NCBI RefSeq assembly: GCF_014897985.1
Contig: NZ_JABUZA010000001.1
Span: 124,001 to 188,000, forward strand
Direction of reading: 5' to 3'
From: Halomonas colorata
Lineage (GTDB): Bacteria; Pseudomonadota; Gammaproteobacteria; Pseudomonadales; Halomonadaceae
Length of the DNA stretch: 64,000 nt
In this document: positions 17,907 through 30,262 of the stretch, in pieces
Layout of the letters: each line of letters opens with the position of its first letter
How positions within the stretch are numbered: the first letter of the stretch is position 1
Notes under the pieces: model-generated
Databases searched by the model: none
What the model was told of the DNA's origin: nothing
The model's input: the letters and a program-made list of their open reading frames with translations, nothing else
Position numbers and translations under genes: made by a program

Positions 17907-18583
17907 AGTTTAGTCGCCAGCGGTGGCCGAGTGAATGGCAAGGTGAGTGGCAGCGGCTGCGTGCGCTTGACTGGCAAGCGCTTGATCTGCGCGATGCGGG
18001 AACCTGGCCGTGGCTTGTGAAAGTGCTGTGTGGCGTACTGGTGTTGGTAGCGGCGCTGGCAGTCAGCAGCGTGTGGTGGGTTAGCGATTACCGCTCGGCA
18101 TTGATCAGTGCGCAGCGTCAGGAAGTAAGGCTATTAAATAACTACCGCAGCAGCGTTCATGCTGCCGGGTTGCTCAACAACGTGCGTAGCCAACTGACGG
18201 ATCTGGCCGCGCAGATGGTGAGCATCCACGGCATGTGGACCACCCGCGCCGAGATCCCGTCGCTGCTGGACAGTATTAGTAGCGCCGCTGAACAGAACCA
18301 GCTGACCATTGAAGCTATCCATTTACGGCCCACCGTCATCCATCACTTTTATAGCGAGCATCCACTCGATATCAGGGTGCTGGGCAGCTACCACCAGTTG
18401 GCGCAGTTTATTAATGATATCAGTTCATTGCCTCGTCTTGTCACACAGCACACTATCACTCTGGCGCCAGCTGAAGGCCCTAGTGATGGATTAACCTTGA
18501 GTCTGGTCGCCAAGGCGTACAGCAGCGCTGCGAGCGAAGATTCGCGTGAAGAAGAGCTGAATAGCGGAGTAACAGCCCCATGA
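17903..18583 (+). CDS. pilO: Type IV pilus assembly protein PilO
   Basis: This is the partner of PilN in the periplasmic alignment complex between the inner membrane and the PilQ secretin. It has 226 residues with one membrane helix (about 37-58), then a coiled coil and a ferredoxin-like fold that includes the typical LRPTVIHHFYSEHPLDIRVLGSYHQLAQFINDIS region. ATGA overlaps on both sides couple it to pilN and pilP. Confidence 0.94.
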   Translation: MKFSRQRWPSEWQGEWQRLRALDWQALDLRDAGTWPWLVKVLCGVLVLVAALAVSSVWWVSDYRSALISAQRQEVRLLNNYRSSVHAAGLLNNVRSQLTDLAAQMVSIHGMWTTRAEIPSLLDSISSAAEQNQLTIEAIHLRPTVIHHFYSEHPLDIRVLGSYHQLAQFINDISSLPRLVTQHTITLAPAEGPSDGLTLSLVAKAYSSAASEDSREEELNSGVTAP

Positions 18584-19095
18584 AGTGGCTGGCCAGCCTG
18601 CTCGCCGCCCTGTGGCTTACAGGGTGTCATGGGCCTGAGCTTGATCAGCTAGACGCAACGCTTGAGGCGCTGCGTCTGTCCCCTAATCCCCAATCTGTTG
18701 AAAGTCATGAGCCATTCAGCGTGCCTTCAGTGCCGGGTTATCACTTCGCTGAGCGTCGTAGTCCCTTCCAAGCATCTGCCCGTGTCCCCGAACAAGCGCT
18801 TGTTCAAAGCGGTACGCCGGCGCCAGACCCGCAGCGCCCATTAGAGCCTCTTGAATACTATCCGCTTTCTGCGCTGCGCCTGGTAGGCACGCTTACCATG
18901 CAAGGGCGGCGAACTGCTCTGATTGAAACCCCTGGAGAAACCGTCATCAGTGCCCAAGTGGGGGCTTTTATAGGCGAAGAGTATGGGCGTATTACCCATA
19001 TTACCGAGCAAGACATTCGTATTACCGAACGTATCGCAACGCCGCAGGGATGGCAGGAGCATCAGACCTCACTTGCCCTGAAGACATCGCCTTAA
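18580..19095 (+). CDS. pilP: Type IV pilus lipoprotein PilP
   Basis: This is an inner-membrane lipoprotein that connects PilNO to the secretin. It has 171 residues, with a signal peptide ending in a lipobox (LTGC, Cys17 or thereabouts). A flexible, Pro-rich segment follows, then the C-terminal beta-domain (LRLVGTLTMQGRRTALIETP...GAFIGEEYGRITHITEQDIRI) that binds the N0 region of PilQ. Confidence 0.93.
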   Translation: MKWLASLLAALWLTGCHGPELDQLDATLEALRLSPNPQSVESHEPFSVPSVPGYHFAERRSPFQASARVPEQALVQSGTPAPDPQRPLEPLEYYPLSALRLVGTLTMQGRRTALIETPGETVISAQVGAFIGEEYGRITHITEQDIRITERIATPQGWQEHQTSLALKTSP

Positions 19096-19114
19096 CCTCT
19101 TGCCGGAGTACGCC

Positions 19115-20800
19115 ATGGCCATTGTTATTCGCCGCACGCTGCTAATACTGCTCGCTTTCATGCCTTGTCAGGTTCTGGCATCGGAGTTGACGGATATAGA
19201 TGTGCATCAGGGAGAGCACGGCGCGCTGGAGATGGATCTGCATTTCAGCGGTGGAGTGGCTGAATTGCAGAGTTACCGTCTGGATAACCCCCCGCGTCTG
19301 ACGCTAGACCTAATCGCTACGCAAAATGGACTGGGGCGCCGTCATATCGAGGTAAATCAGCCGGGGATTGAGCACATTAATGTAGCCGAGGGTAACGGCC
19401 GTACCCGGCTGGTAGTCGGTTTAACCCAGCCGATGATTCAGACTTCGCAGGTGATGAGGGATCGGCTGAGAGTTTCTCCGGTGGAACCTGCGGCTACTCG
19501 TGCCTTCGTTGCTCAAGAAAGTCCGTCTTTTAGTGAGGCTCAGCAAGAGCATTTTACAGGCGAGCGGCTGAGTTTAAATGTTCAGGACATGGATATTCGC
19601 GCCGTACTGACAACGCTTGCTGAGTTCAGCGGGCTTAATCTTATCGCTAGTGAGAGCGTGACCGGGCGTATCACGCTGAGCCTGAATCAGGTGCCCTGGG
19701 ATCAAGCGCTGGCGTCGATTTTACACAGCCGGGGGCTTTCAAGTCGTGAGCATGGCAATGTGATACTGATCGCCCCAATGGGCGAGCTTGCCGAACTTGA
19801 AAGCCAGGAAATAGCGGCGCGTAGCCATCACGAAACGTTGTCGCCGATCGTGAACGAGTTTATTGAAATAAAGTATGCCCGCGCTGAAGACCTGGCCCAA
19901 TTGTTGCGCGGAGACGATGGCCTGGGGGTTTTGAGTGAACGAGGGCGGGTGAGCGTTGATTCCCGAACCAATGCGCTGATAGTGCGGGATACGGCCGAAC
20001 AAGTGCGCAGCATTAGGCGCACACTGGCGCGTTTTGATGTGCCGGTACGTCAGGTACAGATTGAGGCGCGCATTGTGATAGCCCGGGACACCGCCTCCCG
20101 CGAGCTGGGGGTTAACTGGGGAGCCTCCAGTACGCGCGGTTTTAAGGATCTGCCCGACGGTACTCAAGGGCCGCGCAATATCAACCCGCGCGGCTTGAAC
20201 CGGGCACGCGGTGGTTTGGCGGTCGATTTAGGTGCGCCGTCAGGGGCCGGGACCGGGTTTAGCTTTGGCTACTTGTCCGGCGATATTCTACTCGACCTGG
20301 AGCTTCGCGCGCTGGAAAGCGAAGGTAAAAGCCAGACTATTTCGCAGCCCCGGGTAATCACCGCGAACCAGCGTACGGCGATTATTCGCCAGGGTGAAGA
20401 GCGGGCGTTTCAGAGTGTGGATGTGCAGGGCAATCCGGATACCCAGTTTAAAGAGGCGGAACTGTCGCTTGAGGTAACGCCGCAAATTACCCCGGATAAT
20501 CGTATTATCATGGATCTGGTGATAAAAAATGATAGTTTCAGGGAGTCGGGTTTTGGCGGTGAACCGCCTATTGATACCAATCAGATTGAAACCCAGGTAC
20601 TGGTGGATAATGGCCAAACGGTGGTGTTGGGTGGGATTCTAACCACTGAACAGCTGAGCCAAATGGCAAAAACTCCGCTTTTAGGAGATATTCCTTGGCT
20701 CGGACGGCTGTTTCGCTATACCGCAGAGAGCAATGAGAAGGTAGAGTTGTTAGTCTTTATTACTCCACGATTACTTGACGATGGCTTGGCGGTTCGCTGA
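19115..20800 (+). CDS. pilQ: Type IV pilus secretin PilQ (short form)
   Basis: This outer-membrane secretin forms the channel through which the pilus leaves the cell. It has 561 residues: a signal peptide (about 1-24), one AMIN peptidoglycan-binding domain (about 25-115), an STN/N0 domain ([24 protein letters not shown]), an N1 domain ([17 protein letters not shown]) and the secretin barrel ending in [17 protein letters not shown] and [31 protein letters not shown]. The Pseudomonas protein is over 700 residues with a second AMIN domain, so this is a compact form. The start at 19115 follows GGAG; a TTG at 19100 is also in frame. Confidence 0.94.
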   Translation: MAIVIRRTLLILLAFMPCQVLASELTDIDVHQGEHGALEMDLHFSGGVAELQSYRLDNPPRLTLDLIATQNGLGRRHIEVNQPGIEHINVAEGNGRTRLVVGLTQPMIQTSQVMRDRLRVSPVEPAATRAFVAQESPSFSEAQQEHFTGERLSLNVQDMDIRAVLTTLAEFSGLNLIASESVTGRITLSLNQVPWDQALASILHSRGLSSREHGNVILIAPMGELAELESQEIAARSHHETLSPIVNEFIEIKYARAEDLAQLLRGDDGLGVLSERGRVSVDSRTNALIVRDTAEQVRSIRRTLARFDVPVRQVQIEARIVIARDTASRELGVNWGASSTRGFKDLPDGTQGPRNINPRGLNRARGGLAVDLGAPSGAGTGFSFGYLSGDILLDLELRALESEGKSQTISQPRVITANQRTAIIRQGEERAFQSVDVQGNPDTQFKEAELSLEVTPQITPDNRIIMDLVIKNDSFRESGFGGEPPIDTNQIETQVLVDNGQTVVLGGILTTEQLSQMAKTPLLGDIPWLGRLFRYTAESNEKVELLVFITPRLLDDGLAVR

Positions 20801-21366
20801 TGCAGGATTTACCCAACCTTTTTCTGATCGGCCCCATGGGGGCTGGTAAAAGCACGATAGGTCGCCTGTTGGCGGCAGAGCTATCGCGCACCTTCTATGA
20901 TAGCGACCACGCCATACAAGATCGCTGCGGTGCCGATATCCCATGGATTTTTGATGTGGAGGGTGAGCCAGGCTTTCGGCTGCGTGAAATGCAGATGATC
21001 GATGAGCTGACCCAGCTTTCTAGCGTAGTGGTGGCCACCGGAGGCGGCGCCGTGCTTCGCGAAGATAATCGGCGCGTACTGCGTGAGCGGGGTACGGTGG
21101 TTTACCTGATGACCACGGTCGACCAGCAGCTTAAACGCACCGCGAAAGATCGCAATCGCCCGCTTCTCCAGTGCGCTAACCGAGAGCAGGTGCTCAACGA
21201 TATGTTTGCCACCCGCGACCCTCTTTACCGTGCTACCTCGGATATTACCGTGCGCACTGATCGGCGCAGCCCGCGTGCCGTGGTCAATGAAATCCTGCGC
21301 CGGGTACACCGTTTGACCGACCCGCTAGAGCACGCCGTCACGCTTAACTCAAAGGTATCCCCATGA
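20800..21366 (+). CDS. aroK: Shikimate kinase
   Basis: It phosphorylates shikimate at the 3-hydroxyl with ATP, the fifth step of aromatic amino acid synthesis. It has 188 residues, with Walker [10 protein letters not shown] at about 12-20, the substrate-binding FYDSD and FRLREMQ stretches, GGGAV and the lid region [11 protein letters not shown]. The ATG overlaps the pilQ stop (TGATG), so it is read with the pilus operon, as is common in gammaproteobacteria. It overlaps aroB by 4 bp. Confidence 0.96.
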   Translation: MQDLPNLFLIGPMGAGKSTIGRLLAAELSRTFYDSDHAIQDRCGADIPWIFDVEGEPGFRLREMQMIDELTQLSSVVVATGGGAVLREDNRRVLRERGTVVYLMTTVDQQLKRTAKDRNRPLLQCANREQVLNDMFATRDPLYRATSDITVRTDRRSPRAVVNEILRRVHRLTDPLEHAVTLNSKVSP

Positions 21367-22469
21367 CTCAGCCCGCCACTGCCCAGCGTACGTTAAATGT
21401 TGCGTTGGGTGATCGCAGCTATCCGATCCATATTGGTTCTGGCTTATTAGATGATCCCCAGGCGCTAACGCCTTATCTGGCGGGCAAGCAGGTAATGGTG
21501 GTAACCAATGAAACGGTTGCACCGCTTTACCTGGAAGCGCTCTGCGCACATCTACCCAGCGATGTGGACGTGCGCACGGTCATCCTGCCTGACGGCGAAC
21601 AGTACAAGACCATTGAGCAGGTTAGCCGCATTTGGGATGCGCTTCTTGAAGCCGGCTTCAATCGTCGCTGCACGCTGGTCGCGTTGGGTGGCGGGGTGAT
21701 TGGCGATATGGTGGGCTATGCCGCGGCGTCTTATCAGCGCGGCGTTGCCTTTATCCAGGTGCCTACCACGCTGCTTTCCCAGGTGGACTCTTCGGTAGGC
21801 GGCAAAACCGGCGTTAATCATCCGCTCGGCAAGAACATGATTGGCGCTTTCTGGCAGCCTAAAGCAGTGCTGATTGATATCGCAACGCTTGCGAGCCTGC
21901 CTGCGCGTGAGCTTTCTGCTGGGCTTGCCGAAGTCATTAAGTATGGGCTGATTCGTGATGAGCCGTTTCTCAGCTGGCTTGAAGACAATATGGCCGCGCT
22001 ACGCCACATCAGCCCAGAGGCGATCATCGAAGCCATTGCGCGCAGCTGTCAGATAAAAGCCGACATCGTGGCGGATGACGAAACCGAGCAGGGCGTTCGG
22101 GCGCATCTTAACCTTGGGCATACGTTTGGCCATGCGATTGAGGCCCATCAAGGTTACGGCAACTGGCTGCACGGCGAGGCGGTTGGGGCAGGCATGGCGT
22201 TGGCTGCCACGCTCTCCCAGCAGCTGGGCTTTATCAGTGGCGCTGATTTAACGCGTGCCCAGGCGGTGATTGAGAGTGCCGGGCTGCCGCTGGCGGCGCC
22301 AACTGATATGCAAAGCGATGACTTTTTAACCCGCATGCGTCTGGATAAGAAAAACGTGGACGCCAAGCTGCGGCTGGTACTGTTACATGCTATCGGCAAT
22401 GCGTGTATTGATGACACGACCTCGGAGGAGGTCTTGCGCGCTTTGCTGGATAGCTACCCGCGTCTGTAA
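21363..22469 (+). CDS. aroB: 3-dehydroquinate synthase
   Basis: This NAD+- and metal-dependent enzyme converts DAHP to 3-dehydroquinate, the second step of the shikimate pathway. It has 368 residues. Visible family blocks are LPDGEQYKT, the NAD-binding [53 protein letters not shown], and the metal-binding Glu and His residues in [11 protein letters not shown] and [13 protein letters not shown]. It is the last gene of the pilM-aroB unit and is followed by a terminator. Confidence 0.97.
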   Translation: MTQPATAQRTLNVALGDRSYPIHIGSGLLDDPQALTPYLAGKQVMVVTNETVAPLYLEALCAHLPSDVDVRTVILPDGEQYKTIEQVSRIWDALLEAGFNRRCTLVALGGGVIGDMVGYAAASYQRGVAFIQVPTTLLSQVDSSVGGKTGVNHPLGKNMIGAFWQPKAVLIDIATLASLPARELSAGLAEVIKYGLIRDEPFLSWLEDNMAALRHISPEAIIEAIARSCQIKADIVADDETEQGVRAHLNLGHTFGHAIEAHQGYGNWLHGEAVGAGMALAATLSQQLGFISGADLTRAQAVIESAGLPLAAPTDMQSDDFLTRMRLDKKNVDAKLRLVLLHAIGNACIDDTTSEEVLRALLDSYPRL

Positions 22470-22500
22470 CTCGACTGTAAAAGCGTTGTGTGTTCAATAA

Positions 22501-22527
22501 GCCCACCTTCACGGTGGGTTTTTTTAT
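22501..22527 (+). terminator. Terminator after aroB
   Basis: CCCACC and GGTGGG form a stem around a five-base loop, followed by seven T. It lies about 30 bp past the aroB stop. Confidence 0.9.
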
Positions 22528-22924
22528 GGCTCAACGATACTGCAATGCACACATGTATAATGCAATTCGCATGGCTTATGCGCTATCGGCATGGTGTTTT
22601 TAGTGCTCGTTAGACTAAAGTTTAATTCTTGTGGTTTTTCGTTGAAATAACGTTATATGGCTTTGCAAGTGCTTGAAGTGTATATCTTTTTTCCTGTTAA
22701 CTGGGTTGCAACTGTAGGATTTGAAAAGACTTTCTGTTAATTGTCGTTTTGCAGTGATTGCGCAGGAAGGGGGCGAATCGCTATGCTGAGCGACCATTTT
22801 CTTGCAGCAGCGGATCGGGCGGGCGCCCTGTTCTAGGCGGTTAAAAATCTTCATAAAAAAAGAAAAACCTGCCATTAAACCATAAGAACGCTGCTAATAA
22901 AATACCTTGACTAGAGGCACGCCC
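22528..22924 (+). promoter_or_regulatory. Gene-free region upstream of gltB
   Basis: About 400 bp without a convincing gene. It is more A/T-rich than its surroundings and must hold the gltBD promoter. A TATAAT at 22556-22561 lacks a good -35 partner. A 10-bp palindrome, ATAACGTTAT (22647-22656), could be a protein site. A short minus-strand reading frame here has no family features. No operator could be named. Many relatives carry a SPOR-domain (DamX-like) gene between aroB and gltB; it is absent here. Confidence 0.4.
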
Positions 22925-25900
22925 ATGAATAGAGGTCTCCACCAGCCTGGCGAGTTTCGCGATAACTGCGGCTTTGGCCTTATTGCGCATATGGAAGGGC
23001 AGGCCAGTCACGACTTGCTGAAAACGGCGATCGAATCGCTCACGTGCATGACACACCGGGGCGGTATCGCTGCTGACGGTAAAACCGGCGACGGCTGTGG
23101 TCTATTGCTCAAAATGCCGACCCAGTTTATGCGTGAAGCCGCCCAAGAAGCCTTGGGCGTGGCGCTTAATGAGCAGTTCGCGGTAGGCGTTGTATTTCTG
23201 CCTAGCGATGATGCTCAGGCAACTGAAGCGCGTGACACTGTCGAGCGCGAGCTGAGCGCACGTGGCCTTCAGGTGGCGGGCTGGCGTGTGGTGCCTACCG
23301 ATTCAAGCGTATGCGGCCCGATGGCGCTGGACTGCCTACCGCGTATTGAGCAGGTTTTTGTCGAGCCAGGCAAGAGCGAGCAGTTCACCGTGGACCTCTT
23401 CATGGCCCGTCGTTACGCCGAGCAGGCGTTGCGCGGCGATGAAGATTTCTATGTGGCGTCGCTCTCGGCGGAAGTGGTGTCTTATAAGGGACTGGTAATG
23501 CCGGAAGATCTGCCGGCATTCTATAAGGACTTGAACGACCCGCGTCTGGAAACTGCTATCTGCGTGTTCCACCAGCGCTTCTCGACCAATACCGCACCGC
23601 GCTGGCCGCTGGCGCAGCCGTTCCGCTTATTGGCTCACAATGGTGAAATCAATACCATTGAGGCTAACCGCGGGTGGGCTAACTCGCGCAAGGCTAACTT
23701 CGTGAGCGAGTATTTGCCCGATATCGATAAGCTCGATGAAGTCGTCAATACCACCGGTTCCGACTCCTCCAGCATGGATAACATGCTCGAAGTGCTGCTG
23801 ACCGGCGGTATGGAGCTGCATCGTGCCGTGCGTATGATGGTGCCGCCGGCCTGGCAAAACGTTGAAACCATGGACGCGGAGCTGCGCGCCTTTTACGAAT
23901 ACAACTCCATGCATATGGAGCCGTGGGATGGCCCTGCAGGCGTGGTAATGACCGATGGCCGCCAGGCGGTGTGCATGCTGGACCGCAACGGCCTGCGCCC
24001 GGCGCGCTGGGTAATCACTAAAAACGGCTATATCACCCTGGCGTCGGAAGTCGGCACCTATGGCTACAAGCCTGAAGACGTCGTCGCTAAAGGGCGCGTG
24101 GGTCCGGGGCAAATGCTCGCTGTCGATACCCAGACCGGCGAAGTGCTGCATACCCAGGATATCGATGACCGCCTGAAATCGGCCTACCCCTACAAGCGTT
24201 GGCTCAAGCAGGAAGCCAACTACCTTGAGTCGGCACTCACCGAACTTGCAAGTTTCCAGTCCATGGAAGCCGATGCGCTGAATGTGCAGCAGAAAATGTT
24301 CCAGGTCAGCTTTGAAGAGCGCGACCAGGTGCTGCGCCCGCTGGCGGAAAGCGGCCAGGAAGCCGTAGGGTCGATGGGTGACGATACGCCCATGGCGGTA
24401 CTTTCAAGCCGCCCGCGCCTTTTGACCGACTTCTTCCGTCAGAAGTTTGCTCAGGTAACCAATCCGCCGATTGACCCGCTGCGCGAAGCGATCGTGATGT
24501 CGCTGGAAACCTGCTGTGGCGCGGAGCTCAATGTCTTTAAGGCAACGCCCGAGCACGCCCATCGCCTGATTCTTACTACGCCGGTGCTTTCACCGCGTAA
24601 ATTTACCGCGCTGATCGACCAGGACGACCCGGCGTTTGCAAGCTATACGCTGTCCATGGGTTACGATCCCGAGCAGCAAAGCTTGCAGCAGGCGGTCAAT
24701 GCGCTTTGCCAGGAAGCCGAAGCCCAGGTAAAAGCGGGTAAAGTACTGCTGGTGCTTACCGATGCGGACCTGCCCAAGGGGCTGATTCCCATTCAGGCAC
24801 CGCTGGCTGTTGGCGCGGTGCACACGCATCTGGGTCGTCTGGCGTTGCGTCCTAATGCCAATATTATCGTTGAAACCGGCTACGCCCGTGATGCGCACCA
24901 AATGGCCGTGCTGTTTGGGATTGGTGCCACCGCCGTGTACCCATGGCTTGCCTATCAGGTTATGGCCGATATGCACCGCACCGGCGAGCTTTCCGGTAAT
25001 CCGGCCGACGGCCGGGAGAACTATCGCAAAGGCCTGCAGAAAGGGCTGTTCAAGATACTCTCCAAAATGGGTATCTCGACGCTGGCTTCATACCGTGGCT
25101 CCATGCTGTTTGAAGCCGTCGGGCTTTCAGATGAAGTGATGAACACCTGCTTTGTGGGTATGGCCTCGCGTATACAGGGCGCAGGCTTCGCTGAACTACA
25201 GATGCAGCAAGAGCTGTTGGCCAAGGACGCCTGGATTACCCGTAAAGGTATCTCCCAGGGCGGTATGTTCAAGTATGTGCATGGTCATGAGTACCATGCG
25301 TACAACCCTGATGTAGTAAAGTCGCTGCAGGCAGCCGTTCAGGAAGGCAGTTACGCCAAGTGGAAAAAATTCGCGCAGCTGGTGAACGAGCGTCCTGTCG
25401 CGACCATTCGTGATCTGCTCACGCTTAAAGCCGCTGAAACGCCAATTCCGCTGGATGACGTTGAGCCGGTTGATGCGCTGCTGCCACGTTTTGATAGCGC
25501 GGGCATGTCCCTGGGCGCACTCTCACCAGAAGCCCACGAAGCCCTGGCCCAGGCCATGAACGAAGCCGGCGGACGCTCCAACTCCGGCGAAGGCGGCGAA
25601 GACCCCGCACGTTACGGCACCATTCGCAGCTCCAAGATCAAGCAGATTGCCTCGGGCCGCTTTGGGGTCACGCCGGCTTATCTGGTCAATGCCGAAGTGC
25701 TGCAGATCAAGGTGGCCCAAGGCGCCAAGCCGGGCGAGGGCGGTCAGTTGCCGGGTGGCAAGGTCAACGCGCTTATCGCTCGCCTGCGCCATGCGGTGCC
25801 CGGCGTCACGCTGATTTCACCGCCGCCGCACCACGATATCTATTCAATCGAAGACCTGGCACAGCTGATTTTTGACCTCAAGCAGGTTAATCCAGAGGCG

Positions 25901-27367
25901 CAGGTATCGGTGAAGCTGGTATCCGAGCCGGGTATTGGCACTATCGCCACGGGCGTTGCCAAGGCTTACGCCGACCTCATCACAGTATCTGGATACGATG
26001 GCGGCACCGCTGCAAGCCCGCTCACCTCGATCAAGCATGCTGGTTCCCCCTGGGAGCTGGGCTTGCCTGAGGTGCATCAGGCGCTGCGTATCAATGGCCT
26101 GCGCGACAAGATTCGTCTGCAGACCGATGGTGGCCTTAAAACCGGCTTAGACGTGGTCAAGGCGGCCATCCTGGGGGCGGAGAGCTTTGGTTTTGGTACC
26201 GCGCCAATGGTAGCGCTGGGCTGCAAGTTCCTGCGTATCTGCCACCTGAACAACTGCGCTACTGGGGTTGCCACCCAGGACGACTTCCTGCGCGGCGAGC
26301 ATTTCCGCGGCACGGTGGATATGGTCAAAAACTACTTCCGCTTTATCGCTGAAGAAGTGCGTGAGCTGATGGCCATGCTAGGCGTGCGCCAGTTGACCGA
26401 CCTGATCGGGCGTACCGACCTGCTGGAAGTGTTGGAAGGCAATACGGCAAGCCAGCGCAAGCTCGATTTAATGCCGCTGCTGACGAACGATTTTGTACCT
26501 GCTGATGCGCCGCAGTTCTGCAAGGTGGGCCGCAACGTACCTCACGACCCGGGTGCTAAAAACCAGGAAGTATTGGCAGCGCTTAAAGAGGCTATCGAGA
26601 GCCAGTCGGGCGGTGAGTTCAGCTTCAACATCACTAACTGTGATCGCAGTGTGGGTGCGCTTAGCTCAGGCGCTATCGCCAAGCGTTATGGGGAAGAAGG
26701 CCTGGAAAACGCGCCCGTTACCGCACGCTTTACCGGGGTGGCAGGGCAGAGCTTCGGCGTCTGGAATGCCCGCGGCCTGAATCTGTACCTGGAAGGCGAT
26801 GCCAACGACTACGTGGGCAAGGGCATGAACGGCGGCAAGATCGTGATCGTGCCACCTAAGGTTAGCCAGTTCGAAAGCCATAAAACCGCGATTATCGGTA
26901 ACACCTGCCTGTATGGCGCAACCGGCGGCACGTTGATGGCCGCGGGCACCGCAGGCGAGCGTTTTGCGGTGCGTAACTCAGGCGCCACGGCGGTGATTGA
27001 AGGCGCTGGCGACCACTGCTGCGAATACATGACCGGTGGTCTGGTATGCGTGCTGGGTGAAACGGGCGTTAACTTTGGTGCAGGTATGACCGGTGGATTT
27101 GCCTACGTGCTGGATGAAGACCGTACCTTCGTGGACAAGTACAACCACGAGCTGGTCGAAATTCATCGCATTAGTACGGAAGCCATGGAGGCGTATCGCC
27201 GCCATCTTCGCGAGCTGATTACCACCTATGTCGAAGAGACGGGTTCCAGCCGTGGGGCCGCGATTTTAGAAGACTTTAGCGACTACCTGCGTCATTTCTG
27301 GCTGGTGAAGCCAAAAGCGGCAAGCCTGGGCAGTCTGCTGGATCAATCTCGGCGTCAGCCGCAATAA
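22925..27367 (+). CDS. gltB: Glutamate synthase large subunit
   Basis: The alpha subunit of NADPH-dependent GOGAT makes two glutamates from glutamine and 2-oxoglutarate. It has 1480 residues. In the family the N-terminal nucleophile cysteine is exposed by removing a short propeptide; here it is Cys15 in [13 protein letters not shown]. The order is a class II glutaminase domain (to about 420), central domain, FMN-binding synthase domain (about 800-1210) with the 3Fe-4S motif [12 protein letters not shown], and the C-terminal beta-helix. The start at 22925 keeps the usual propeptide; a TTG at 22907 is also in frame. It forms an operon with gltD 33 bp downstream. Confidence 0.97.
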   Translation: MNRGLHQPGEFRDNCGFGLIAHMEGQASHDLLKTAIESLTCMTHRGGIAADGKTGDGCGLLLKMPTQFMREAAQEALGVALNEQFAVGVVFLPSDDAQATEARDTVERELSARGLQVAGWRVVPTDSSVCGPMALDCLPRIEQVFVEPGKSEQFTVDLFMARRYAEQALRGDEDFYVASLSAEVVSYKGLVMPEDLPAFYKDLNDPRLETAICVFHQRFSTNTAPRWPLAQPFRLLAHNGEINTIEANRGWANSRKANFVSEYLPDIDKLDEVVNTTGSDSSSMDNMLEVLLTGGMELHRAVRMMVPPAWQNVETMDAELRAFYEYNSMHMEPWDGPAGVVMTDGRQAVCMLDRNGLRPARWVITKNGYITLASEVGTYGYKPEDVVAKGRVGPGQMLAVDTQTGEVLHTQDIDDRLKSAYPYKRWLKQEANYLESALTELASFQSMEADALNVQQKMFQVSFEERDQVLRPLAESGQEAVGSMGDDTPMAVLSSRPRLLTDFFRQKFAQVTNPPIDPLREAIVMSLETCCGAELNVFKATPEHAHRLILTTPVLSPRKFTALIDQDDPAFASYTLSMGYDPEQQSLQQAVNALCQEAEAQVKAGKVLLVLTDADLPKGLIPIQAPLAVGAVHTHLGRLALRPNANIIVETGYARDAHQMAVLFGIGATAVYPWLAYQVMADMHRTGELSGNPADGRENYRKGLQKGLFKILSKMGISTLASYRGSMLFEAVGLSDEVMNTCFVGMASRIQGAGFAELQMQQELLAKDAWITRKGISQGGMFKYVHGHEYHAYNPDVVKSLQAAVQEGSYAKWKKFAQLVNERPVATIRDLLTLKAAETPIPLDDVEPVDALLPRFDSAGMSLGALSPEAHEALAQAMNEAGGRSNSGEGGEDPARYGTIRSSKIKQIASGRFGVTPAYLVNAEVLQIKVAQGAKPGEGGQLPGGKVNALIARLRHAVPGVTLISPPPHHDIYSIEDLAQLIFDLKQVNPEAQVSVKLVSEPGIGTIATGVAKAYADLITVSGYDGGTAASPLTSIKHAGSPWELGLPEVHQALRINGLRDKIRLQTDGGLKTGLDVVKAAILGAESFGFGTAPMVALGCKFLRICHLNNCATGVATQDDFLRGEHFRGTVDMVKNYFRFIAEEVRELMAMLGVRQLTDLIGRTDLLEVLEGNTASQRKLDLMPLLTNDFVPADAPQFCKVGRNVPHDPGAKNQEVLAALKEAIESQSGGEFSFNITNCDRSVGALSSGAIAKRYGEEGLENAPVTARFTGVAGQSFGVWNARGLNLYLEGDANDYVGKGMNGGKIVIVPPKVSQFESHKTAIIGNTCLYGATGGTLMAAGTAGERFAVRNSGATAVIEGAGDHCCEYMTGGLVCVLGETGVNFGAGMTGGFAYVLDEDRTFVDKYNHELVEIHRISTEAMEAYRRHLRELITTYVEETGSSRGAAILEDFSDYLRHFWLVKPKAASLGSLLDQSRRQPQ

Positions 27368-28819
<1,452 letters not shown>

Positions 28820-28917
28820 TTCACCTTTACTCCAGCTGTCCGGGGCCTTAATTGGCTCCGCGACTACCCCGGCATCAGGCAAACGCGAGACTCCCCAGCC
28901 TTTGATTCGACATACTG

Positions 28918-29853
28918 CTAGTGTGCTCCTCGCACCGATTTCGGCGTACAGCCGAAAAACTTTGTGAAGGCGGCAGTGAAATTATTTGGGTGCTGGTAGC
29001 CGACCTGATAGGCCGATTCCGATACCCGATATCCTGCGGCCAGTAATTCTTGCGCTCGCTGCATGCGCATTGCTAGCAGGTGTTGGGCAGGGCTTGTGTC
29101 ATAGGCTTGGCGAAAGCACCCCTTGAGTTTGTATTCACTGATACCAAGTTTGGCGCACAAGTAGGCATTGTTTAGAGGCTGATCCAAGTGCGCACGCATA
29201 TAGGCTTCGATTCTTTCAAGCAAGTCCACGTCTCGCCCGATAATTCGTTCTTTCTGCCCCTCCGCAGGGGTTAGCAGGTTGAGTTGTTCGCCGAGTAAGC
29301 TGAGGGCATGGATACGCTGGCGTAATCCGTCCTGCTCACCTACCCACGGGTGCTTGTAAAAGCTTAGATGTTGACTGGCGCGGCTGTTAACGTGAGATAG
29401 TTGGCGAAAGCTTTCATTGTGACGCAAGGGCTTACCGAGCAGTTGGTCACAGCGCTGTGGTCCGATATAACGCCTTAATGCCGATTCCGATACCACTAAT
29501 CGTAACTGCTGAGTCTGCTTGTCGGCGGCGTAGCGGCGCTCACCACCCCCTTCCTGAAATACAGACACTGTCGTTTGGTTAGCCGAGAAGTGCAGACGAT
29601 TGCCTGTACGGTCAAGAAACTCTGATTGACCAGATAAGCCGAAAGTAATCACCAGGGTGCGCTCATTGCCTTCGTGTTGACAGACTTCACGTAATACACG
29701 TCCAGACGAGATTTTGGAACGAACAACGGAAAAGCCTGCTTCGCAATCCAGCCGCTCAATCAGGGTATGGCGATGGGGTAAATCGCACTTATGGGAAACC
29801 CATTCAGTTAGATGTTGAGCAGTGGTCAACGTTGGGCGTGACAAATTATTCAC
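28918..29853 (-). CDS. AraC-family regulator, PchR/YbtA-like
   Basis: This is a 311-residue activator with a C-terminal AraC double helix-turn-helix (about residues 215-308; LGISEYKLKGCFRQAYDTSPAQHLL and SESAYQVGYQHPNNFTAAFTKFFG). The N-terminal part resembles the ligand-sensing domain of siderophore regulators such as PchR and YbtA, which bind the ferric siderophore and turn on receptor genes. It starts with GTG after AAGGAAGG, seven bases away. It is divergent from an ABC pair and belongs to the same locus as a FyuA-like receptor, so it probably controls that cassette. The assignment to the PchR group is by similarity and context, not by a tested ligand. Confidence 0.85.
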   Translation of the reverse strand: MNNLSRPTLTTAQHLTEWVSHKCDLPHRHTLIERLDCEAGFSVVRSKISSGRVLREVCQHEGNERTLVITFGLSGQSEFLDRTGNRLHFSANQTTVSVFQEGGGERRYAADKQTQQLRLVVSESALRRYIGPQRCDQLLGKPLRHNESFRQLSHVNSRASQHLSFYKHPWVGEQDGLRQRIHALSLLGEQLNLLTPAEGQKERIIGRDVDLLERIEAYMRAHLDQPLNNAYLCAKLGISEYKLKGCFRQAYDTSPAQHLLAMRMQRAQELLAAGYRVSESAYQVGYQHPNNFTAAFTKFFGCTPKSVRGAH

Positions 29854-30175
29854 AGCAAAGCCTTCCTTATTTCCATCCTACTGAGTGCTCTCTATTGCAG
29901 AGCATCCAATCATTGCAGAACCAGTCGCCTTGTGATTGAGCTCATAAGAGCACAAGCCCCATAGGCATAAAAACAGCCTAGTCGGAATAGGATATGAATA
30001 ACGCTGGATGCAATATTAAATGAGAATGATGTGTATTTATTTTGAAAGTATCATTCGTTGACTGCTCAGCCAAGTGGAAGTTGCCGCTTACACACCGTCT
30101 GAGTTGGTGTTGAGCGGGGAGTGTGTTTTTAGGGCATATCCGTTTCAGTGTATGTGGTCAAAAGAGGAGGAACTG
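29854..30175. promoter_or_regulatory. Divergent control region of the iron locus
   Basis: This gene-free stretch separates the AraC regulator from the ABC operon. It holds the Fur-like site at 30019-30037, an inverted repeat TGCTCT/AGAGCA near 29887-29905 in the regulator's own upstream region, and a motif at 30094-30120 (ACCG...TGAG...AGCGGGGA) that recurs upstream of the TonB receptor. No clear sigma-70 promoter could be fixed. Confidence 0.5.
30019..30037. promoter_or_regulatory. Candidate Fur box, ABC/AraC divergent promoter
   Basis: AATGAGAATGATGTGTATT matches the classical 19-bp Fur consensus at 13 of 19 positions by eye. It lies in the divergent region between the AraC gene and the ABC genes. 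An additional inverted repeat GAATGAT/ATCATTC spans 30024-30056. Fur binding is inferred. Confidence 0.45.
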
Positions 30176-30262
30176 ATGATTTCGATCCTTGTAATATCAT
30201 CGCTGACAGGCAAATACCCATCATTAGTCTCTGCGCTGACTAACGCGAAGGAGAATTCATGA
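30176..30262 (+). CDS. 28-residue leader peptide coupled to the ABC genes
   Basis: A short open frame of 28 codons (MISILVISSLTGKYPSLVSA, then eight more) starts at an ATG five bases after a perfect AGGAGG and ends in TGA overlapping the ATG of the first ABC gene (ATGA). The strong ribosome site and exact coupling suggest it is translated and feeds ribosomes to the next gene. No homology is recognised. It could be only a coupling device, or a regulatory leader. A longer in-frame GTG at 30074 lacks a good ribosome site. Confidence 0.45.
   Translation: MISILVISSLTGKYPSLVSALTNAKENS

Noticed and set aside
22615..22875. Minus-strand 86-codon frame in the aroB-gltB gap
   Set aside because: No ribosome site, no family resemblance, and low-complexity start; the region is better explained as the gltB promoter.
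28839..28878. CCGGGG/CCCCGG repeat after gltD as a terminator
   Set aside because: The loop is long and no T-run follows.
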